NCBI GenBank assembly: GCA_902805555.1
Contig: CADCSY010000024.1
Location: forward strand, 16,406-80,405
Direction of reading: 5' to 3'
Source of the DNA: an uncultured Acidimicrobiales bacterium
GTDB taxonomy: Bacteria > Actinomycetota > Acidimicrobiia > Acidimicrobiales > CADCSY01
DNA: 64,000 nucleotides
Every line of letters starts with the position of its first letter. Position 1 is the stretch's first letter. The notes beneath the pieces were generated by a model that saw nothing but the letters and a program-made list of their open reading frames with translations, did not search any database and had not been told where the DNA came from. Shown in pieces: positions 29,416 to 37,300 of this stretch. Both the position numbers and the translations under genes were made by a program.

Positions 29416-30576
29416 TCAGCCCACCGGCCACGAGGGCGCCGGCTCGCCGGCGTAGGCGACGCCGACCAGGTCCCCCCGCCGGAACGCCGTCCCCGGGCCC
29501 GTCCTCGCCCGGAGCACGTCGCCGTCGCGGAGGGCGAGCTCGTACACCGTGTCGTGGCCGTAGAACTCGACGAGCGTGACGGTGGCCGCCTCCCCCGAGA
29601 CGAGGCGCAGGTGCTCGGGTCGGACCAGGACCGTCCGCTCGCCGTGGCCGGGGGCGTCGAGCGGCACGGCGCCCACGGACGTGCGGGCGACCCCGCCGTC
29701 GGCCTCGCCTCGCACGAGGTTGGCCTCGCCGACGAACCCGGCGACCCAGGCGGAGGCGGGCCGGGCGTACAGCTCCGCCGGGGTGGCCTGCTGCTCGATG
29801 ACGCCCGCCCGCATCACGGCGACCTGGTCGCCGAGCACGAACGCCTCCTCCTGGTCGTGGGTCACGAACACCGTGGTGACGCCGAGGTCGCCGAGCAGGC
29901 GGTGCACCTCAGTCCTCACCTCGACCCGCAGCGCGCTGTCGAGGTTGGAGAACGGCTCGTCGAGCAGCAGCACGCCGGGGCGGGGGGCAAGGGCACGGGC
30001 CAGGGCCACCCGTTGCTGCTGGCCACCCGAGAGCGTCCCGGGTCGCCGGTCCCCGAGGCCCTCGAGCCCGACCAGGGCCAGGCTCTCCTCGACCCGCCCG
30101 CTCCTGCGCCCCGCCCGGTCCAGCCCGTAGCCGACGTTGGCGGCGACGCTCAGGTGGGGGAACAGCGCCCAGTCCTGGAACACCATCCCGACGTGGCGGC
30201 GCTCGGGGGCGACCTGGCCGTCTGGGCCCGTGAGCACCCGGCCGCCCACGGCCACCTCACCCTCGTCAGGGCGCTCGAGCCCTGCGATCGTGCGGAGCAA
30301 CGTGGTCTTGCCGCAGCCGCTCGGCCCGAGCAGGGCGACGACCTCGCCCGGCGCCACGCGGAGCGAGACCTGGCGCAGCACGGCCACGCCCGGGGTGAAC
30401 GACTTGGAGATGCCCCGGACCTCGACCCCGGGGGCGGGAGCCGAGCCGGCACCCCGGACCCGCCCGCCTGCGACCTCCCGGCGCCCGGCCTGCCTGGGCC
30501 CGGCCCGCCCGGCGCCGACCTGCCCGTCGTCGGCCTGCCCGTCGACAGCCTGCGTCCGGGCGGCGGCGGTCTCCAT
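29416..30576 (-). CDS. ABC transporter ATP-binding protein, FbpC-like (with TOBE domain)
   Basis: A 386-residue ATPase of the ferric/spermidine/sulfate class. After a variable Ala/Gly-rich leader of about 45 residues come Walker A GPSGCGKTT, Q-loop GMVFQDWALFPHLSV, signature LSGGQQQRVALARAL, Walker B VLLLDEPFSNLD and the switch His in FVTHDQEEA. A TOBE domain (VRPEHLRL, VEFYGHDTVYEL) occupies the last ~80 residues. It probably energises the adjacent permease but is on the opposite strand, 6-12 nt downstream of the HelD gene. ATG 30576 has GAGG 5 nt upstream and is preferred over GTG 30582. Confidence 0.9.
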   Translation of the reverse strand: METAAARTQAVDGQADDGQVGAGRAGPRQAGRREVAGGRVRGAGSAPAPGVEVRGISKSFTPGVAVLRQVSLRVAPGEVVALLGPSGCGKTTLLRTIAGLERPDEGEVAVGGRVLTGPDGQVAPERRHVGMVFQDWALFPHLSVAANVGYGLDRAGRRSGRVEESLALVGLEGLGDRRPGTLSGGQQQRVALARALAPRPGVLLLDEPFSNLDSALRVEVRTEVHRLLGDLGVTTVFVTHDQEEAFVLGDQVAVMRAGVIEQQATPAELYARPASAWVAGFVGEANLVRGEADGGVARTSVGAVPLDAPGHGERTVLVRPEHLRLVSGEAATVTLVEFYGHDTVYELALRDGDVLRARTGPGTAFRRGDLVGVAYAGEPAPSWPVG

Positions 30577-30588
30577 GACCACCTCAGT

Positions 30589-32880
30589 CTACGGCCGGCC
30601 CGGCCCCCCGGCCGCTGTCGGCTCGACCGCTGCGAGCGCCGGCGGCAGCGGCTCCGCGTGGACGAGCGTGAGGCGCCGGGTGGAGCGGGTGAGGGCGACG
30701 TAGAGCGAGCGCAGCCCCTGCGGCTCCTCGGCGACGATGCGGGCGGGCTCGACGACGACGACGGAGTCGAGCTCGAGCCCCTTCACCAGTCGCACCGGGA
30801 CCACCGTCACCTGGCTGGCGAGGCCGGTCCGCTCCGCCTCCCCGTGGGCGATCGAGGCTTCCCGCAGGGCCGCTGCGATGTCGGGGGTGAGGGAGTCGGG
30901 GCCGATGATGGCGACGTTGCCCTCTCCGACGGCGTCCCGCTCGACCTCGGCCAGGGCCGCCACCTGCGCCGGGAGGGAGGCGGCGTCGACCGCCACGACC
31001 TCCGCCGGGGCGTCGCCCTGGCGCACCGAGTCGGGGGGTCGGAGGCCCGGGAAGGCCACCGCCAGGACCCGGTTGGCGAGGGCGAGGATCGAAGCCGGGG
31101 TCCGGTAGCCGATGCTCAGCTCGCGCACCCGGGACGGTCGGCGGGTGGGGAGGTGGGCGAGCACGGCGTCCCAGTCGGGCGGTGCCCACGGCCCCGTCGC
31201 CTGGGCGATGTCACCCACCACGGTCATCGAGCCGCCGAGCGAGCGCCGGCTGAGCATGCGGAGCTGCATCGGCGAGAGGTCCTGCGCCTCGTCGACCACG
31301 ATGTGGCCGTAGGTGCGGACGCCCTCGTCCTCGTCCCGGGGCCGGTGGCCCAGCAGCGAGCGAGCCTCGTCGAGGAGCGGGACGTCGCTCGTCGCCCACC
31401 GGACCGGCTGACCGGGCTCACCCCGGGAGCGGGCCAGCGCCGCCTGCTCGCGCTCGGAGAACAGGTCGTGGCTGGCGAGGCGCAGCAGCGCGGCCGAACC
31501 GAACAGGTCTCGCAGCAGCTCGCCGGGGCTCAGCACCGGCCACATCCGCTCCAGCGCCTCCTTGACGTCGGGATCGCCACGCAACCGCTCCCGCACCACA
31601 TGGGGCTCCAGCTCGGTCCGCGCACTGGCGGCCAGCTGCTCCCAGAGGCCCTGCTCGACCAGCTTGCGCCCGGCGTTGTGGGTGCGGGAGCGGCGCCGGG
31701 CGCTGCGGACGATCCGCTCGGTCGCCTCGGCGCTGCACCGCAGGGTCATCACCCCGAACCCCACGGCCAGCTCGCGGCGGAGGGGGCGCTCCCGGTCCCT
31801 GACGGCCTTGCCGAGGACGTCGACCATGCGCAGGTCGCCCTTCACCCGGCCGGCGAGCGGGTCCTCCCGCTCGTCGCCGACCTCCTCGGCCACGAGGTCC
31901 GACAGCACGGCGAGCTCGACCCCGGCCTCGCCGAGGGACGGCAGCACCCGCTCGATGTAGCGCAGGTAGAGCCGGTTGGGGCCGACGACGAGCACGCCCT
32001 GGCCCTCGAGGGGGAAGCGGTACGTGTAGAGCAGGTACGCAGCCCGGTGCAGGGCGACCACCGTCTTGCCGGTCCCGGGCCCCCCCTGCACGACCAGCAC
32101 CCCGGCCAGCTCGGAGCGGATGATGTCGTCCTGCTCGGCCTGGATGGTGGCGACGATGTCGCCCAGGTAGCCGGAGCGGCGCTGGTCGAGGGCGGCCAGC
32201 AGTGCGCCCTGGCCGACGATCCCGCCGGTGGGCCCGTCGTCGACCGGACCGAGGCCGTCCGCGCCGCTGCCGAAGACCTCGTCCTCGATGCCGAGCAGCT
32301 GGCGGCCCTTCGTGGCGAAGTGACGGCGGCGGCTGAGGCCCATCGGGCTGCGGCCCGTCGCCCGGTAGAACGGCTCGGCCACCGGCGCCCGCCAGTCGAC
32401 GACGACCGGCTCCTGGTGCTCGTCGGCCACCGCCACACGGCCGATGTAGAACGCCTCGTCGGCCACCGCCCCGCTGCCCCGGCCGGCGTCGTCCGGCTCG
32501 CCGTCGACCGGAGCCGACGCGCCGCCCGCTGCGCCCGGCTCCTCCTCGGGGGCGGCTCGGCCGCCGTCCTGCCCCGGGCGAACCTGGTGCGCCCCGTCGC
32601 CAGAAGGCGTGCGGTCGTCCCCCGCCGGGTCGGCACCGCCGTCCGCCCGCCGGTCGATCCGTCCGAACACCAGCGCCACGTCGCCGAGGCGGAGCTGGGC
32701 CAACCTCGCCCTGATGGTCTCCTCGACGACCTCGCTCTCGATGCGGGCCTGGTGGGTGCCGCCGGGACCCACCGACGAGAGGTTGCGGAGGCTCATCGCC
32801 CGCTCGCGGGCCGACGCGAGGCTCTCGTAGGCGTGGTCGATGTACGCCTGCTCGGCCTCGAGCTCCGGATGTCCGGCCAT
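30589..32880 (-). CDS. HelD/HelR-type UvrD-like motor ATPase
   Basis: A 763-residue superfamily 1 helicase-like protein of the HelD group, which recycles stalled RNA polymerase; actinobacterial HelR members can give rifamycin tolerance. The N-terminal arm is a coiled coil (LEAEQAYIDHAYESLASARE). The 1A domain starts with VVVDWRAPVAEPFYRA, and Walker A is GGPGTGKTVVALHRAAYLL. DEAQDLSPMQLRML is motif II, and GYRTPASILALANRVL and LVKGLELDSVVVVEP lie in the 2A part. A Gly/Pro/Asp-rich insertion lies at about 78-135. GAGGGG is 4 nt before ATG 32880. No rifamycin-associated 19-bp repeat is seen upstream. Its stop is 6-12 nt before the ATPase gene. Confidence 0.9.
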   Translation of the reverse strand: MAGHPELEAEQAYIDHAYESLASARERAMSLRNLSSVGPGGTHQARIESEVVEETIRARLAQLRLGDVALVFGRIDRRADGGADPAGDDRTPSGDGAHQVRPGQDGGRAAPEEEPGAAGGASAPVDGEPDDAGRGSGAVADEAFYIGRVAVADEHQEPVVVDWRAPVAEPFYRATGRSPMGLSRRRHFATKGRQLLGIEDEVFGSGADGLGPVDDGPTGGIVGQGALLAALDQRRSGYLGDIVATIQAEQDDIIRSELAGVLVVQGGPGTGKTVVALHRAAYLLYTYRFPLEGQGVLVVGPNRLYLRYIERVLPSLGEAGVELAVLSDLVAEEVGDEREDPLAGRVKGDLRMVDVLGKAVRDRERPLRRELAVGFGVMTLRCSAEATERIVRSARRRSRTHNAGRKLVEQGLWEQLAASARTELEPHVVRERLRGDPDVKEALERMWPVLSPGELLRDLFGSAALLRLASHDLFSEREQAALARSRGEPGQPVRWATSDVPLLDEARSLLGHRPRDEDEGVRTYGHIVVDEAQDLSPMQLRMLSRRSLGGSMTVVGDIAQATGPWAPPDWDAVLAHLPTRRPSRVRELSIGYRTPASILALANRVLAVAFPGLRPPDSVRQGDAPAEVVAVDAASLPAQVAALAEVERDAVGEGNVAIIGPDSLTPDIAAALREASIAHGEAERTGLASQVTVVPVRLVKGLELDSVVVVEPARIVAEEPQGLRSLYVALTRSTRRLTLVHAEPLPPALAAVEPTAAGGPGRP

Positions 32881-32927
32881 GCCACCCCTCGCCCCCTCGG
32901 TCAGGCACCGGCCCGGGGGAGTTCGCC

Positions 32928-32933
32928 ATGGTA
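32928..32933 (-). promoter_or_regulatory. Possible -10 element for the HelD gene
   Basis: TACCAT on the minus strand lies 47 nt before ATG 32880, giving a leader of about 40 nt that contains the GAGGGG ribosome-binding site. No matching -35 is visible. Confidence 0.3.
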
Positions 32934-32967
32934 GGCGGCGCGCGCCCGCCCCCCGGCCACCTCCGGG

Positions 32968-33432
32968 TCAGCCGTGGCGGGCGATCTCGGCGGCGAGGTC
33001 GAGGGGGGCCACCACGGCCTGCCCCTCGTACTCGCCCCACGAGGCCCGGGGCACGGCCCACATCACCTCGAACTCGTTGCCGTCGGGATCGGCGCCGTAG
33101 AGCGACTTCGAGGCGCCGTGGTCGCTCTCGCCCCGGAGCGCGCCGAGCTCCACGAGCGTGCGACGGGCCTCGGCCAGGTCGTGGATCGAGTCGACCTCCC
33201 ACGCCAGGTGGTAGAGCCCCACCCGACCGGGCTCGGGGCCCGGCGCCCCGGCGCCGATCCCGAACAGCCCGAGGTCGTGGTGGTTGTCCGTCCCCGCCGA
33301 CCGCAGGAACGCGGCCCGGCCGGGGACCTGGTCGACGACCTCGAAGCCGAACGCGGCCTGGTAGAACCCGACGGCTCGCTCCACGTCACGGACGTAGAGC
33401 ACGGCGTGGTTGAGGCGCTTGACGGGGATCAT
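32968..33432 (-). CDS. VOC family (glyoxalase/dioxygenase fold) protein
   Basis: A 154-residue vicinal-oxygen-chelate protein with two beta-alpha-beta-beta-beta modules. The first has IPVKRLNHAVLYVRDVERAVGFYQAAFGF, with a metal-ligand His at position 9. The middle carries VGLYHLAWEVDS (second His), and LYGADPDGNEFEVMWAVP supplies the Glu ligand. A complete H/H/E metal set suggests an active enzyme such as an extradiol dioxygenase or glyoxalase-like protein; the substrate is unknown. AGGAG is 6 nt before ATG 33432. The 5' region has short direct repeats (33489-33525). Confidence 0.85.
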   Translation of the reverse strand: MIPVKRLNHAVLYVRDVERAVGFYQAAFGFEVVDQVPGRAAFLRSAGTDNHHDLGLFGIGAGAPGPEPGRVGLYHLAWEVDSIHDLAEARRTLVELGALRGESDHGASKSLYGADPDGNEFEVMWAVPRASWGEYEGQAVVAPLDLAAEIARHG

Positions 33433-33488
33433 GTGTCGCTCCTGTTCCGGACGCCGGTCACCGTCCGCCGACGGCGACCGGGCGTCCC

Positions 33489-33525
33489 TGTGCTGATGCT
33501 GCGTGTGCTGGTTGCTGCCTGTGCT
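33489..33525. repeat. Direct repeats upstream of the VOC gene
   Basis: TGTGCT-headed units (AGCACASGCAGCA on the minus strand) start at 33489, 33504 and 33520, 15 and 16 bp apart. They lie 57-93 nt before ATG 33432, either in its leader or promoter. TAGACA at 33528-33533 (minus) could be a -10. Confidence 0.45.
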
Positions 33526-33539
33526 GGTGTCTAGGGCGG

Positions 33540-33564
33540 GACGGCGGGCCGGGTGCCCGCCGTC
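33540..33564 (-). terminator. Hairpin terminator after the yceI gene
   Basis: A perfect 10-bp stem GACGGCGGGC with loop CGGGT, starting 18 nt past the YceI stop on the minus strand. No U-tract. Confidence 0.7.
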
Positions 33565-33582
33565 GCACCCGTCCGGTGAGGC

Positions 33583-34176
33583 TCAGGCCTCGCCGCCCGC
33601 CGCCGCCGGGGCCTGGAGGACGACCTCGGCCTCGATCTCGATCTTGACCTTCTTGCCCACCAGGACGCCACCGCTCTCGAGGGCTGCGTTCCAGGTCATG
33701 CCGAACTGCTCGCGGTCGACCTCGGTGGTGGCGGTGAAGGCGGCGCGGCTCCCGCCCCAGGGGTCGGAGGCCGTCCCCTCGAAGGTGGTGTCGAGGGTGA
33801 CCTGCCTGGTGACGCCCCGGATGGTGAGGTCGCCGGTGACCTGCCAGTCGCGGCCGCTGCCGGAGACCGAGGTGCTGGTGAACGTCATCGTCGGGAACTC
33901 GGTGGCGTTGAAGAAGTCGTTCGTGCGCAGGTGCTCGTCGCGCTTCTCGTCGCGGGTGTCGATGCTCGTCACGTCGACGGCGACCTGCACGCTCGACCTC
34001 GCGGGGTCCTCGGCCACGACGACGTCACCGGTGAAGGAGCTGAAGCGGCCTCGGACCTTGGAGAGGCCCAGGTGGCGCACGCTGAAGCCCACCGACGTGT
34101 GCGACGGGTCGATGGACCAGGTGCCGGCGGCGGGAAGGGTGTCGTCTCCGACGGTGCGGGTCATGGCTGCGGTCAT
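33583..34176 (-). CDS. YceI family protein (lipocalin-like polyisoprenoid-binding fold)
   Basis: A 197-residue YceI-family protein, cytosolic because no signal peptide is seen. Typical strands are AGTWSIDPSHTSVGFSVRHLGLSKVRGRF near the N-terminus, EFPTMTFTSTSV and WQVTGDLTIRGVTRQVTLDTTFEG in the middle, and FGMTWNAALESGGVLVGKKVKIEIEAEVV at the end. The eight-stranded barrel binds isoprenoid-like lipids in characterised members. GAGGAGG is 6 nt before ATG 34176. The promoter lies in the operator region shared with the divergent marR gene, and an -10 TAGAGT with -35 TTGCAG (17-bp spacing) can be read. MarR is the likely regulator. Confidence 0.92.
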   Translation of the reverse strand: MTAAMTRTVGDDTLPAAGTWSIDPSHTSVGFSVRHLGLSKVRGRFSSFTGDVVVAEDPARSSVQVAVDVTSIDTRDEKRDEHLRTNDFFNATEFPTMTFTSTSVSGSGRDWQVTGDLTIRGVTRQVTLDTTFEGTASDPWGGSRAAFTATTEVDREQFGMTWNAALESGGVLVGKKVKIEIEAEVVLQAPAAAGGEA

Positions 34177-34197
34177 CGTGTGCCTCCTCGGCTGTCG

Positions 34198-34211
34198 GTT
34201 GCGGGTGCAAC
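34198..34211. promoter_or_regulatory. MarR-type operator O1
   Basis: GTTGCGGGTGCAAC, an inverted repeat GTTGC-N4-GCAAC, in the yceI 5' leader between its predicted transcription start and the ribosome-binding site. Confidence 0.6.
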
Positions 34212-34212
34212 C

Positions 34213-34226
34213 GTTGTACCTGCAAC
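34213..34226. promoter_or_regulatory. MarR-type operator O2
   Basis: GTTGTACCTGCAAC, one mismatch per arm from O3. Starts 15 bp from O1 and lies at the predicted yceI transcription start. Confidence 0.6.
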
Positions 34227-34227
34227 C

Positions 34228-34233
34228 ACTCTA
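34228..34233 (-). promoter_or_regulatory. yceI promoter -10 (with -35 at 34251-34256)
   Basis: TAGAGT on the minus strand with TTGCAG 17 bp upstream. The -35 lies within operator O3. Confidence 0.55.
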
Positions 34234-34243
34234 GCGTTCGGTC

Positions 34244-34257
34244 GTTGCGACTGCAAC
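34244..34257. promoter_or_regulatory. MarR-type operator O3, overlapping both divergent -35 elements
   Basis: GTTGCGACTGCAAC, inverted repeat GTTGC-N4-GCAAC, 31 bp from O2. It contains the yceI -35 (TTGCAG, minus) and the marR -35 (TTGCGA, plus), so occupancy would silence both genes. Confidence 0.7.
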
Positions 34258-34266
34258 GAGTTTCTG

Positions 34267-34272
34267 TAGACT
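34267..34272 (+). promoter_or_regulatory. Leaderless -10 element for marR
   Basis: TAGACT, 16 bp after -35 TTGCGA (34245-34250), ends 6 nt before GTG 34279. Selects the third of three consecutive in-frame GTG codons as the start. Confidence 0.6.
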
Positions 34273-34278
34273 GTGGTG

Positions 34279-34782
34279 GTGCCCACGGCCCGCTCCCGCT
34301 GCGAGGACGAGCGGATCACCGCCTTCGGGATGCTCCTCGAGGCGCACGCCGCCGTCACCTCCGTCGTCAACCGGGAGCTCGAGGCCACGGCAGGGATGCC
34401 GATCACGTGGTTCGAGCTGCTCATCCGCCTGTCCCGCTCGCCCGAGCAGCGCCTCCGCATGAGCGAGCTGGCGGGGCAGGTCGGCCTCAGCCACAGCGGG
34501 CTGACGAGGCTCGTCGACCGGGTCATCGAGGCCGGGTTCGTGCAACGGGAGGCGTGCCCGGATGACCGTCGGGGCGCCTTCGCGGTGCTGACCCCGGCCG
34601 GCGGGGCGGCGCTCGACTCGGCCCTCGACGGACACCTCGAGAGCATCGATCGCCACCTCGTGACCCCGCTCGGGCCCGAGGGCCTCGCGAGGCTCACCGA
34701 CCTCCTGCGCACGCTGCGCGACGCGTCGCCGACCGGTGCGAGCCCGTCGAGCGCCTGCCCCACGGGGCCGAGCCCGGCCTGA
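34279..34782 (+). CDS. MarR family transcriptional regulator
   Basis: A 167-residue winged-helix dimer of the MarR family. The helix-turn-helix spans about 50-85 (LRMSELAGQVGLSHSGLTRLVDRVIEAGFV), followed by the wing REACPDDRRGAFAVLTPAGGAAL, in which DDRRG is the family signature. Helices at the two ends (residues 5-35 and 115-140) form the dimer. It very likely represses its own gene and yceI through the three GTTGN6CAAC operators in the 102-bp divergent gap. The ligand is unknown. Three tandem GTGs (34273, 34276, 34279) are in frame; the last is chosen because it lies 6 nt after TAGACT. Confidence 0.9.
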   Translation: MPTARSRCEDERITAFGMLLEAHAAVTSVVNRELEATAGMPITWFELLIRLSRSPEQRLRMSELAGQVGLSHSGLTRLVDRVIEAGFVQREACPDDRRGAFAVLTPAGGAALDSALDGHLESIDRHLVTPLGPEGLARLTDLLRTLRDASPTGASPSSACPTGPSPA

Positions 34783-34855
34783 ACGACCCGCCCCCCCGCC
34801 GCCCGCCGGAAGGGAGGGCAGGTGGTCGCCGCCGCCGACGACGGGGCAGGCTGCT

Positions 34856-35869
34856 GTGGTGGCTGGCGCGAGCGAGGTGGGGACGGGCGGCGTGGGCCTG
34901 GTGCTCGGTGCCGGTGGGGTCATCGGCCACGCCTGGCACGCAGGGGTGGTGGCGGCTCTCGCCGAGGAGGGTTGGGACGCCAGGCGCGCCGACGTGGTGG
35001 TGGGGACGTCAGCCGGCTCGGTCGTCGCGGCGCTGCTGCGGGCCGACCTCGACCCGAGCGACATCTACGCCCGAGCCGTCGACCAGCCGCTGTCGCCCGC
35101 AGGCCAGCGCATCGTGGCCGCCGGCCTCGGCAGCCGCCCGCCGATCCCCCCGTCGTTCCGCCCACCGGCCCGGGGCGGCTGGGCTCCGGCGGCCCCCCGG
35201 ACGGTCCTGCGGGCGCTCAACCCGCTCAACCCGAGGTTCGGCCTGCTCACCGGGGCACTGCCCAGGGGGACCAACGACACGGCCATGATCTCCGACGGGA
35301 TCGGCCGCCTCCACGCCGAGGGCTGGCCGTCCGCCACCATGTGGATCTGCGCGGTGCGCCTGCGGGACGGTCGCCGGGTCGCCTTCGGCAGGGACGTCCC
35401 GGGTGAGGTTCCCGACGGCGGACCCGCCCAGGTGCCGGTGGGGCTGGCGGTGGCGGCGTCGTGCGCCATCCCCGGCTTCTTCGCGCCGGTGGCCATCGAC
35501 GGCGTGGACCACGTCGACGGTGGCGTCCACTCCCCCACCAACGGCGACCTCCTCGCTGCGGTGCGCCCCCGCCTCGTCGTGGTGTCGTCGCCCATGTCGA
35601 TGGACCGGTCGGCGCTGCGGGGCATGCGGCCGGACCGGGCCCTGCGGCTGGGCCACCGCACGACGCTGCTCCGGGAGGTGGGGGCCCTGCGCCGGGCCGG
35701 CTCGGTCGTGATCAGCCTGCAGCCCGGCCCCGAGGACATCGCGGCGATGGGCCCCCCGGGCACGGCCATGGACCCCAGCAGGCGGGGCCCCGTGGCCCTG
35801 CAGGCCAGGGAGACGACGCTCCGCCGGCTCCAGCGCAAGCCCGTGAAGGACGCCCTCGCCGGCGTGTGA
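34856..35869 (+). CDS. Patatin-like phospholipase family protein
   Basis: A 337-residue patatin-fold lipase. The oxyanion hole is GLVLGAGGVIGHAWHAGVV near residue 15, the nucleophile Ser lies in G-T-S-A-G (VVVGTSAGSVVAALL), and the partner Asp is in HVDGGVHSPTNGDLL (DGG motif). So the Ser-Asp dyad is complete. No signal peptide is seen. Substrate is probably a phospholipid or acyl lipid. Start choice is uncertain: the frame is open from 34736, but that leader is Arg/Pro-rich and unlike homologues; GTG 34856 has GGGGCAGG 5 nt upstream. It follows marR by 73 nt but is not obviously linked with it. Confidence 0.88.
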   Translation: MVAGASEVGTGGVGLVLGAGGVIGHAWHAGVVAALAEEGWDARRADVVVGTSAGSVVAALLRADLDPSDIYARAVDQPLSPAGQRIVAAGLGSRPPIPPSFRPPARGGWAPAAPRTVLRALNPLNPRFGLLTGALPRGTNDTAMISDGIGRLHAEGWPSATMWICAVRLRDGRRVAFGRDVPGEVPDGGPAQVPVGLAVAASCAIPGFFAPVAIDGVDHVDGGVHSPTNGDLLAAVRPRLVVVSSPMSMDRSALRGMRPDRALRLGHRTTLLREVGALRRAGSVVISLQPGPEDIAAMGPPGTAMDPSRRGPVALQARETTLRRLQRKPVKDALAGV

Positions 35870-35941
35870 ACGGGCACCCACCGGGACCGGCTCGCACTTG
35901 CGGCGCCCGGGACCACCGCGCCGCACGGGCGCGGGGGCTGC

Positions 35942-36193
35942 CTAGCGACCGGGCGCCTCGCCCACCTCTGCGAGGGCGTCGGCGACCGCCGCCCGCAACC
36001 GTCGGGCGCCGTCGGCGTCGAGGTGGGCGACGATGCCGGTGCCTGCCGCGCTGACCTCCTCCACCGTGAGGGTGACGCGCAGGTCGCCGCACCCGTCGCA
36101 GTCGTCGGACAGGCCGACCATCCACGACGACGGGGGCTGCTCGACGTCCCCCGGTGGGTGGGCGTCGCGGGCGTCGTCGATCGAGCGTCGCAT
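35942..36193 (-). CDS. Small hypothetical protein with CxxC motif
   Basis: An 83-residue acidic protein. The middle reads WMVGLSDDCDGCGDLRVTLT, with a C-x-x-C pair, followed by a helix GARRLRAAVADALAEVGEA. The protein has regular codon third-position GC bias and sits alone in the 360-nt gap between patatin and hemE, divergent from hemE. Its start ATG 36193 lies 6 nt after GACCAT, a weak leaderless box. I do not recognise a family; similar short proteins with a CDGC motif are common as hypotheticals in actinobacteria. Metal or redox binding by the cysteines is possible but unproven. Confidence 0.6.
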   Translation of the reverse strand: MRRSIDDARDAHPPGDVEQPPSSWMVGLSDDCDGCGDLRVTLTVEEVSAAGTGIVAHLDADGARRLRAAVADALAEVGEAPGR

Positions 36194-36216
36194 GGGCCCA
36201 TGGTCGCGCCCACCGG

Positions 36217-36222
36217 TAGGTT
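36217..36222 (+). promoter_or_regulatory. Leaderless -10 element for hemE
   Basis: TAGGTT ends 6 nt before GTG 36229. No Shine-Dalgarno. Confidence 0.6.
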
Positions 36223-36228
36223 GCCGCG

Positions 36229-37299
36229 GTGCCGGACCCTGCTGTGCCCCCGTTCCTCGCCGCCTGCCGCCGCCAGCCGACGGCCCGCACGCCGGTGTGG
36301 TTCATGCGCCAGGCCGGCCGGTCGCTCCCCGAGTACCGGGCCATCCGGGGAGACGGCAGCATCCTCGACGCCATCAAGGTCCCGGACCTCTCGACCGAGA
36401 TCACGCTCCAGCCGGTGCGCCGCTACGGGGTCGACGCCGCCATCCTCTACTCCGACATCGTCGTGCCCGTCCACGCCATCGGCTTCGGCGTGGACATCGC
36501 GCCCGGGGTGGGACCCGTCGTCGAGGCGCCCTTCGAGCGCGAGGCCGACCTGGCCCGCCTCCGGCCGCTCGAGCCGGAGGAGGACACGCCCTGGGTGCTC
36601 GAGACCGTGCGCCAGCTGGTCGACGAGCTGCCGGCGGCGGTGCCGCTCATCGGCTTCGCCGGGGCCCCCTTCACCGTGGCCAGCTACCTCATCGAGGGTC
36701 GGCCGTCCCGGACCTACGAGAAGACGAAGGCGATGATGCTCGGCGAGCCCGCCCTGTTCTCGAGGCTGCTCGACGCGATCGCCACGCTCTCGCTGGCGTC
36801 ACTGCGGTCGCAGGTGGAGGCGGGAGCCCAGGCCTTCCAGCTCTTCGACAGCTGGGCGGGGGCCCTGAGCGTCTCCGACTACCGCACGCACGTGCTCCCC
36901 GCCAGCCAGCGGATCTTCGCCGGCATGGCCGACCTGGGCGTCCCCGGCATCCACTTCGGCGTCGCCACCGGCGAGCTGCTCACGTCCATGGCGGACGCAG
37001 GTCCGGATGTGGTCGGGGTGGACTGGCGGGTCCCGCTCGACGCAGCGAGGTCGCGCCTCGGCGACCGGGTCGCCGTCCAGGGCAACCTCGACCCGGAGGC
37101 CGCCTTCGCCCCGTGGCCGGTCCTCGAGGCCAAGGTCCACGAGGTCCTCGACGCGAACCAGGGCCGCCCAGGTCATGTCTTCAACCTCGGCCACGGGGTG
37201 CTGCCGGGGACCGACCCCGACCAGCTGACCCGGGTCGTGGAGACCGTGCAGGCCGCCGGGCCCTGCGCGGCCGCCGGCGCTGCGGCAGCGAGCGGCTGA
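36229..37299 (+). CDS. hemE: Uroporphyrinogen decarboxylase HemE
   Basis: A 356-residue uroporphyrinogen III decarboxylase, converting uroporphyrinogen to coproporphyrinogen III in heme synthesis. N-terminal signature PVWFMRQAGRSLPEYR at about 22-37 (substrate-binding Arg), then AILYSDIVVPVHAIGFGV with the catalytic Asp, GFAGAPFTVASYLIEG, FDSWAGALS and the C-terminal HVFNLGHGVLPGTDPDQL. Cofactor-free TIM barrel of normal length; the last 20 residues are Ala-rich. GTG 36229 follows TAGGTT by 6 nt. hemG starts 1 nt after its stop, so the two are one unit. Confidence 0.97.
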   Translation: MPDPAVPPFLAACRRQPTARTPVWFMRQAGRSLPEYRAIRGDGSILDAIKVPDLSTEITLQPVRRYGVDAAILYSDIVVPVHAIGFGVDIAPGVGPVVEAPFEREADLARLRPLEPEEDTPWVLETVRQLVDELPAAVPLIGFAGAPFTVASYLIEGRPSRTYEKTKAMMLGEPALFSRLLDAIATLSLASLRSQVEAGAQAFQLFDSWAGALSVSDYRTHVLPASQRIFAGMADLGVPGIHFGVATGELLTSMADAGPDVVGVDWRVPLDAARSRLGDRVAVQGNLDPEAAFAPWPVLEAKVHEVLDANQGRPGHVFNLGHGVLPGTDPDQLTRVVETVQAAGPCAAAGAAAASG

Positions 37300-37300
37300 C

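Noticed and set aside
32881..32967. Search for a rifamycin-associated element before the HelD gene
   Set aside because: No 19-bp inverted repeat like that found upstream of HelR genes is visible. Only a TACCAT hexamer and a Shine-Dalgarno are seen.
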